Source: JBHJHK01 sp050330975
GTDB taxonomy: Bacteria > Pseudomonadota > Gammaproteobacteria > Competibacterales > Competibacteraceae
Assembly (NCBI GenBank): GCA_050330975.1
Contig: JBHJHK010000437.1
Span: 1-9,856 of the forward strand
Reading direction: 5' to 3'
DNA: 9,856 bases
How positions within the stretch are numbered: the stretch's first letter is position 1; each line of letters begins with the position of its first letter. This document shows, in pieces, positions 5,931-9,856 of the stretch. The position numbers and the translations under genes were made by a program. The notes below the pieces were generated by a model that saw only the letters and a program-made list of their open reading frames with translations, was not told the origin of the DNA and searched no databases.

Positions 5931-6446
5931 ATGCCACGACGTCTGTCACCGCTTTGTAACGCCCTGTGGGGCCTCGGGTTGGGGATGGTCTTGTCCACGG
6001 CTGTGGCGGGGCCTTTGCGGGAGGTGGAACTCGCCGACGGCAGTATCTTGCGGGGCGAAGTCGTCGGGGGAGACGGCAGCACCTTCACCTTGCGCTCGCC
6101 CACCCTGGGGGAGCTGAGGATCCCCGCCGCCGATGTGGTGGCCATTCGCGCCCCGGGGACCGGGGCAGCCGCCCCCGCCCCCTCGCCCCCCGGGCTGGAA
6201 CCCGAGTCCCCGACCTTGAATCCGGTGCAAGTCCTCGACCTGCAGCGGCAGATCGCCGAGGACGAGGAAGCCATGGGTTTGATCCAGGGACTGCGGGACG
6301 ATCCGGCGGTGACGGCGGTGCTCAACGACCCGGCGTTGATGAACGCCTTGCTGCGGGGCGACGTGGAAGTTCTCCGGGATCATCCCAAGCTCCGAACCCT
6401 CATGGACCATCCCACGGTCAAACGCCTCGTGGAACGCTATCGCTAG
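5931..6446 (+). CDS. Exported protein with N-terminal beta domain and C-terminal DP-repeat helices (171 aa)
   Basis: I do not recognise a named family. I start at ATG 5931, after a purine-rich stretch (GGGGAGAGGGGAG), because it opens a clean signal peptide: RR at 3-4, hydrophobic core about 8-25, and probable cleavage after AVA (residue 26). The in-frame ATG at 5877 would bury it. Residues 28-74 read as short beta strands (EVELADGSILRGEVV...TLRSPTLGELRIP), like a small SH3- or Sm-like barrel. A Pro/Ala linker covers 75-98. Residues 100-171 are helical with DP or HP turns at DDPAV, NDPAL, DHPKL and DHPTV, a spacing reminiscent of STI1/DP chaperone-binding repeats. That resemblance is inference. 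Probably periplasmic and complete. Confidence 0.8.
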   Translation: MPRRLSPLCNALWGLGLGMVLSTAVAGPLREVELADGSILRGEVVGGDGSTFTLRSPTLGELRIPAADVVAIRAPGTGAAAPAPSPPGLEPESPTLNPVQVLDLQRQIAEDEEAMGLIQGLRDDPAVTAVLNDPALMNALLRGDVEVLRDHPKLRTLMDHPTVKRLVERYR

Positions 6447-6529
6447 TTTACCCACTTCCCCCGGGGGTACCCTCGCCGCCGTTCGCCGGGGTTGTTCGCC
6501 AGGACTCAAGGACTAGGACTTTTCCTGCC

Positions 6530-7432
6530 ATGGTCAGCCAAGATGCCCACCGCGCCACCCAGAGTTATGCCATCGACGCCCTGCGCCAGTACTTTCGCCG
6601 GTGCGACACCTCAGCTTACATCTCAGGCGCCATTCCCTTGGCGGTCGAGGCCGACAATCCCCGGACGGTCGTCGTCCCCGACGTCTTTGTCCTCAAGGGC
6701 CAACGGGGTGAGCCCGGGCTGCCGAACTTGGCCGTGGTGGTGGTGCCCGACTTCGTCTTGGAGGTGACGGCCCCGGACACCCGGGCGCGGGATCTGGGGG
6801 CCAAGCGCGGCGCCTACGGCTATTTGGGGGTCAAGGAGTACTGGCTCTTCGACCCCAGCGGCGAACTCCTCGACCCGCCGCTACGGGGCTACAGTCTCGA
6901 CGAAGCCGGGGATTATCAACGCCTCTCCGTGGCGACGCCGCCGGGGGGGGCGATGTCCGTCTCCAGCCAAGTGTTGGGGTTGGATTTGCAGGTGGTGGGG
7001 GGCGAACTGCGGTTTTTTGAGCCCGGCGCCGACCGCGGGTTGTCGAGCTACGCCGAGCTCAGTGAGGCCCTGGCCGAGGCGGAGCGCCAGGTGGCATCCC
7101 TGCGCACGGCCCTGGCCGAGGCGGAGCGCCGGGTGGCATCCCCGGGGACGGAGCCGGCCGAGGCGGTCGCCCCCGCCGCTGCGCCGCCCCCGGCTCCCGC
7201 TGCGCCGCCGGGGCCAGAGCCCGCCTTTGAAGCCGACATCGACCCCTTTCCCGCCCCCGAGCCTCCCTCGGCGGGGGCCAACAGCCCTGAACCCGAAGCG
7301 CCAGCGGCTTCGGATGACCCGAGACCGGCCCCCCCGGAGGCCGGTCGAGATACCTCGCCGACCACCGACGCCGGTAACTCCGACGCCAGAGCCCCCGACG
7401 ATCCCCTGGCGGTGGGGCCCTCCAACCCCTGA
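6530..7432 (+). CDS. Uma2-family (DUF820) putative endonuclease with long disordered tail (300 aa)
   Basis: Uma2/DUF820 proteins have a PD-(D/E)xK nuclease fold; their biological targets are mostly unknown. I start at ATG 6530 because family similarity begins there; the reading frame runs open upstream but overlaps the previous gene out of frame. Core residues 1-165 show PDVFV (D51), VLEVTAPDTRARDLGAK (E78, K92) and GYLGVKEYWLFDPSG (98-111), the standard active-site and Y-x-x-x-G-V-x-E-Y-W motifs. Residues 180-207 hold two near-identical 14-residue helical repeats. The last 90 or so residues are Pro/Ala/Glu/Asp-rich and likely disordered. Many Uma2 proteins end in charged helical repeats, but this proline-rich tail is less usual. 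The ribosome binding site is weak. The Rieske gene follows after 39 bases. Confidence 0.88.
   Translation: MVSQDAHRATQSYAIDALRQYFRRCDTSAYISGAIPLAVEADNPRTVVVPDVFVLKGQRGEPGLPNLAVVVVPDFVLEVTAPDTRARDLGAKRGAYGYLGVKEYWLFDPSGELLDPPLRGYSLDEAGDYQRLSVATPPGGAMSVSSQVLGLDLQVVGGELRFFEPGADRGLSSYAELSEALAEAERQVASLRTALAEAERRVASPGTEPAEAVAPAAAPPPAPAAPPGPEPAFEADIDPFPAPEPPSAGANSPEPEAPAASDDPRPAPPEAGRDTSPTTDAGNSDARAPDDPLAVGPSNP
7067..7150 (+). repeat. 42-bp in-frame tandem repeat in the Uma2 gene
   Basis: Two adjacent 42-base units (7067-7108, 7109-7150) differ at four positions by my reading. They encode ALAEAERQVASLRT and ALAEAERRVASPGT. The high DNA identity indicates a recent duplication rather than convergent protein sequence. 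The unit is a helical, charged repeat of the kind common at Uma2 C-termini, and copy number may vary between strains. Confidence 0.85.
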
Positions 7433-7471
7433 CCTGCGGGGCTCTTCCCCTGGCGAGCCCGAGGATATGCC

Positions 7472-8209
7472 ATGGCCTCTTCTTCTTCCCTGACCCGTCG
7501 CGACTTCGTCCGTCTGTGTGGTGCTACCGCCCTGCTGCAAGTCGATGCCCTCAACGCCGCCGCCCCCGTGGGGTATCGGCCCTTTGAGACCGTGGCCCTG
7601 GTCGATGACCACGGCAGGCCCCTGGGGCCCGCGGACCTGGACATCGAACGGGAGTACTTGTTCTACTACCCCTATCGCAGCACCCCCAGCTTTCTGTTGC
7701 GCCTGGCGGGCCCCACCCAGACCGATATCGCCATGGCGCCCCAGGAGGGGGAGGATTACCGTTGGCCGGGGGGCGTGGGGGCCGAGGGCAGTGTGGTGGC
7801 GTTTTGCGCCATCTGTACCCACAAGCTGAGCTACCCTTCGCCGCAAGTGAGCTTCATCGGCTATCGTTCCCAACCGGTGGGTTTCTACGCCACGGGCTCA
7901 AAGCGCACCGAGCGCCGCAGCGGGGTGATCCAGTGCTGTTCTGAACACAGCATCTACGACCCCGCCGCCGGGGCCAAGGTCTTGGCGGGGCCGGCACCCC
8001 ATCCCCTCACCGCCATTGCCCTGGAGGAGCGGGACGGCGCCTTGTTCGCCACCGGAGTGTACGGCCCCACGGTCTACGACCGCTTCTTCGATCGCTTTGG
8101 CTTCCAGCTGGCCCTCCAGCACGGCGGCGACTACGCAAAGCCCGTGGTGGGCCACAGCCGGGTGGCCCCGGGGGATCAAGTGGTGCGCCAGTCCATGACC
8201 TGTTCTTGA
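7472..8209 (+). CDS. Tat-exported Rieske [2Fe-2S] protein with long inter-motif insertion (245 aa)
   Basis: Probable electron-transfer protein outside the cytoplasmic membrane. The N-terminus LTRRDFVRL (7-15) is a twin-arginine signal, followed by a short hydrophobic stretch and an AxA-type site near residue 30, so the segment may be cleaved or stay as an anchor. Cluster ligands appear as C115-T-H117 and C156-S-E-H159, followed by IYDPAAG and the Pro-loop GPAPHPL (173-179), all standard Rieske features. The two motifs are 38 residues apart instead of the usual 15-17, and the CTHLGC/CPCH disulfide cysteines of bc1 Rieske proteins are not in their normal places (C112 and C155 are nearby). GAGG-like GAGG (7460-7463) precedes the ATG by eight bases. 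No cytochrome b or c1 gene, or oxidoreductase large subunit, is present, so its partner is unknown. Confidence 0.85.
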   Translation: MASSSSLTRRDFVRLCGATALLQVDALNAAAPVGYRPFETVALVDDHGRPLGPADLDIEREYLFYYPYRSTPSFLLRLAGPTQTDIAMAPQEGEDYRWPGGVGAEGSVVAFCAICTHKLSYPSPQVSFIGYRSQPVGFYATGSKRTERRSGVIQCCSEHSIYDPAAGAKVLAGPAPHPLTAIALEERDGALFATGVYGPTVYDRFFDRFGFQLALQHGGDYAKPVVGHSRVAPGDQVVRQSMTCS

Positions 8210-8219
8210 CGCCGAGCTC

Positions 8220-8235
8220 GGGGATCAAGATCCCC
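8220..8235. terminator. Palindrome between convergent Rieske and amidase genes
   Basis: GGGGATC (8220-8226) and GATCCCC (8229-8235) are perfect 7-base arms around AA. The structure sits at the 15-base gap between two converging stop codons and overlaps the amidase stop (8227-8225). Being symmetric, it could serve both transcripts. No T-run follows on either strand, so it may end transcription inefficiently or protect 3' ends. Confidence 0.4.
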
Positions 8236-9682
8236 TGGGATCGACGGGCAAGGTGGGGCCCAGCCCCAGTCCCTCCAAGCTCAACGCCGCCGCCAACAAC
8301 TGCGCCTCCCCCCGGGGGGCGGCCACCAACTGCAGTCCTATGGGTCTGCCATCGGCGGTATTCCCCGCCGGCAACGACAGAGCCGGGCACCCCGTTAGGC
8401 TGATGGCAAAGGTGATGGCCAGCCACTGGACGTAGTTGGCAAAGCGCTGTTCCCCCACCCTGTCCACAAAGCGCTCCTCGGCCAAGAAGGGGGGGACGAC
8501 GGCGGTGGGGCAAGCCAAAACGTCGACGCCTTGGAAGAACGCCACTACCCGCCGGTATAGCGCCGCCCGGTCCCCCTCGGCTTGGGCGACAGCGACGGCG
8601 CTCTGCCCCAGGCCCTTTTCGATGTTCCACACCAGATCCTCTTTGAGGAGGTCCCGGTGCTGGCGGTGGTGCTCTAGGTGGCGAGCGGCCATGAAGGCGG
8701 CCCGCAGCACCTGGAAGGTGGCTTCGGCACTGGAAAAATCCGGGCATTGGTCCGTCAGTTCCACCGCTGTGCCCCGGGCCTGCAACGCCGCCGCCCAGTG
8801 GTCCACGGCGGCCCGGCACACCGAGGCCACCTCTGGATCTACGGGGGTGATGCCCAAGTTGGGGCTGTAGGCGATGCGCAACGGCGTAGCCCCGGTCCCC
8901 AGGGGGGCGGTGAGGGCCTGTTGGAACGGCACTTGGGGGGCTGGCAACGCCAGAGGGTCTTCGGGGTGCTCCCCCACCATGGCGTCGAGGAACAGCGCTA
9001 GATCCGTCACAGAGCGGGCCATGGGACCGGCGACGCCCAGGGTGTCCCAGGGCAAACTGGCCGGACCGTGGAGCACCCGCCCCGGGGTGGGGCGCAGGCC
9101 TACGGTGTGGGTAAAACTCGCCGGGGTGCGCAAACTCCACCCCAGATCCGACCCCGTGGCCAGCCACACTTGGCCCGCCGCCAATGCCGCCGCCGCCCCC
9201 CCCGATGAGCCCCCCACGGTCCACGCCGGGTCGAAGGGGTTGCGGGTGATGCCAAACACCGAATTAAAGGTGCTCGCCCCGGCGCCGAACTCCGGGGTAT
9301 TGGATTTGGCGATGACCACCGCGCCGTTGGCCTCTAGGCGCTCCACCAACAAATCCGAGCGCTCTGGGATGAAATCCCGGTAGATGGGGGAGCCGTGGGT
9401 GGTGAGTACCCCCGCCACCGCCTGGAGGTCTTTGACGGCGATGGGCAAGCCCGCCAGCCAGCCGGGTTCGGGGCGGTCGAGGCCCGCCGCCATCAGGGCC
9501 TTGGCCCGTTCCCTGGCCCGGTCAAAGCAGCGGATGGGCAGGGCGTTGATGAGGGGATCGGTGGCTTTGATGCGCGCCTCGGCGGCGTCGATCAACGCCA
9601 AGGGGGTGAGGTCGCCGCCCTTGAGGCGGGTGACGGCCTCGACGGCACTCATGGTGTGGAGGGGGGGCGATGGAGAATTCAA
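8225..9682 (-). CDS. Amidase-signature family amidase (485 aa)
   Basis: Amidase-signature enzymes hydrolyse amides through a Ser-cisSer-Lys triad. Here the triad is K84 (PIAVKD), S159 (GGSSGG) and S183, and the spacings 75 and 24 equal those of FAAH (K142, S217, S241). The surrounding GSDLGWSLRTPASF (178-190) has tryptophan at 182 where the family has glycine (GGS), beside the nucleophile and in the oxyanion-hole loop. NPFDPAWTVGGSSGGAAAA and LSLPAGNTADGRPIGLQLV (C-terminal) are typical. The start is either TTG at 9682, with GAGAGG five bases upstream, or the ATG at 9652 (MSAVEAVTRLK), where family similarity begins. Substrate cannot be told; the family includes many non-GatA amidases. It converges on the Rieske gene. 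It lies alone without GatB/GatC, which argues against the tRNA amidotransferase. Confidence 0.93.
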   Translation of the reverse strand: MNSPSPPLHTMSAVEAVTRLKGGDLTPLALIDAAEARIKATDPLINALPIRCFDRARERAKALMAAGLDRPEPGWLAGLPIAVKDLQAVAGVLTTHGSPIYRDFIPERSDLLVERLEANGAVVIAKSNTPEFGAGASTFNSVFGITRNPFDPAWTVGGSSGGAAAALAAGQVWLATGSDLGWSLRTPASFTHTVGLRPTPGRVLHGPASLPWDTLGVAGPMARSVTDLALFLDAMVGEHPEDPLALPAPQVPFQQALTAPLGTGATPLRIAYSPNLGITPVDPEVASVCRAAVDHWAAALQARGTAVELTDQCPDFSSAEATFQVLRAAFMAARHLEHHRQHRDLLKEDLVWNIEKGLGQSAVAVAQAEGDRAALYRRVVAFFQGVDVLACPTAVVPPFLAEERFVDRVGEQRFANYVQWLAITFAISLTGCPALSLPAGNTADGRPIGLQLVAAPRGEAQLLAAALSLEGLGLGPTLPVDPRGS

Positions 9683-9784
9683 GTCAACCTCTCTCGGCGG
9701 GCGGGGTCGAGCTGCAGACCGGAGCTCTAAAGATGGATCAATCCCACCAGAAGTGCCAAGCCCTACGGTGGAGTCAGCAGGGGG
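9683..9784. other. Intergenic region upstream of the amidase
   Basis: These 102 bases are less GC-biased than the surrounding genes and hold the amidase ribosome binding site (GAGAGG read on the minus strand, 9693-9688). I find no convincing promoter or repeat. A plus-strand ATG at 9733 with GGAG upstream opens a frame to the window end, but its codon use looks non-coding. Confidence 0.5.
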
Positions 9785-9856
9785 CTAGGTATTCCAGGGG
9801 TTCAGATCAAGGTCGTCTCCCAAGTCACCGCGGTTCCCGGGTCGAGGGGCGTCCCG
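9785..9856 (-). CDS. Possible C-terminal end of a gene cut by the window edge
   Basis: On the minus strand one frame enters at the edge and reads 23 residues ending DDLDLNPWNT before a TAG (9787-9785). It would be the 3' end of a gene upstream of the amidase on the same strand. A competing minus frame ends earlier at TGA (9804-9802) and has a higher G/C third-position bias, so the frame is uncertain. No family can be assigned from so short a piece. Confidence 0.25.
   Translation of the reverse strand, partial: RDAPRPGNRGDLGDDLDLNPWNT

Noticed and set aside
6458..6467. CCCCCGGGGG palindrome after the exported protein gene
   Set aside because: No room for a loop and no T-run; in sequence this rich in C and G runs such palindromes arise by chance.
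5966..6529. Upstream extension of the Uma2 gene
   Set aside because: It overlaps the exported protein gene in another frame, is Arg/Gly-rich, and Uma2 similarity starts at the ATG at 6530.
6881..7873. Minus-strand open frame of 330 codons across Uma2 and the Rieske gene
   Set aside because: It spans two well-supported plus-strand genes and has a repetitive Gly/Arg composition typical of an antisense shadow.
8007..9224. Minus-strand open frame of 405 codons within the amidase gene
   Set aside because: It is the amidase region read in a different frame on the same strand, giving a Gly/Pro/Arg-rich product without motifs.
9733..9856. Plus-strand ATG frame with GGAG upstream, open to the window end
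   Set aside because: The third-codon-position G/C bias is clearly lower than in the genes here and the product is polar low-complexity; kept only as a remark.

Overview
This is a GC-rich bacterial window with tightly packed genes. The coding regions strongly prefer G or C at third codon positions, by eye with many GGG and CCC codons. I read eight complete genes plus one small exonuclease subunit gene, and possibly the tail of a further gene at the right edge. The set (GT5 glycogen synthase, uroporphyrinogen-III methyltransferase, exonuclease VII, a Tat-exported Rieske protein, an Uma2 nuclease) fits a Gram-negative bacterium. A pseudomonadote, perhaps a gammaproteobacterium, is my best guess, but no marker gene is present and the placement is weak.

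Layout, left to right. Positions 1-183 hold no gene but an extreme C-rich tract and hairpins. A minus-strand coiled-coil protein of unknown function follows (184-654). Next comes a compact minus-strand gene string read from right to left: glgA (4965-3523), cobA/SUMT (3526-2780), xseA (2744-1068) and xseB (1071-817). glgA/cobA and xseA/xseB each overlap by four bases (GTGA and ATGA), which suggests translational coupling. A 123-bp divergent intergenic region (4966-5088) carries a 14-bp palindrome and separates glgA from plus-strand genes. These are a NUDT19-type split-box Nudix hydrolase (5089-5787), an exported small protein with a C-terminal helical region rich in DP/HP turns (5931-6446), an Uma2-family nuclease with a repeat plus a disordered tail (6530-7432), and a Tat-signal Rieske protein (7472-8209). 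The Rieske gene converges on a minus-strand amidase (9682-8225), with a tight GC-rich palindrome at the junction.

Functionally the minus-strand string mixes storage polysaccharide synthesis, siroheme/corrinoid precursor synthesis and DNA repair. It looks like co-transcription by proximity rather than one pathway. The clear pair is XseA-XseB, the two subunits of exonuclease VII. This XseA carries an extra N-terminal DUF5710-like module and a proline-rich linker, and its XseB partner is also divergent. Other oddities are the very long spacing between the two cluster-binding motifs of the Rieske protein, a tryptophan beside the catalytic serine of the amidase, and the homopolymer tract at the left edge, which may be an assembly artefact. 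I do not see a CRISPR array, transposon, RNA gene or obvious new multi-gene system.
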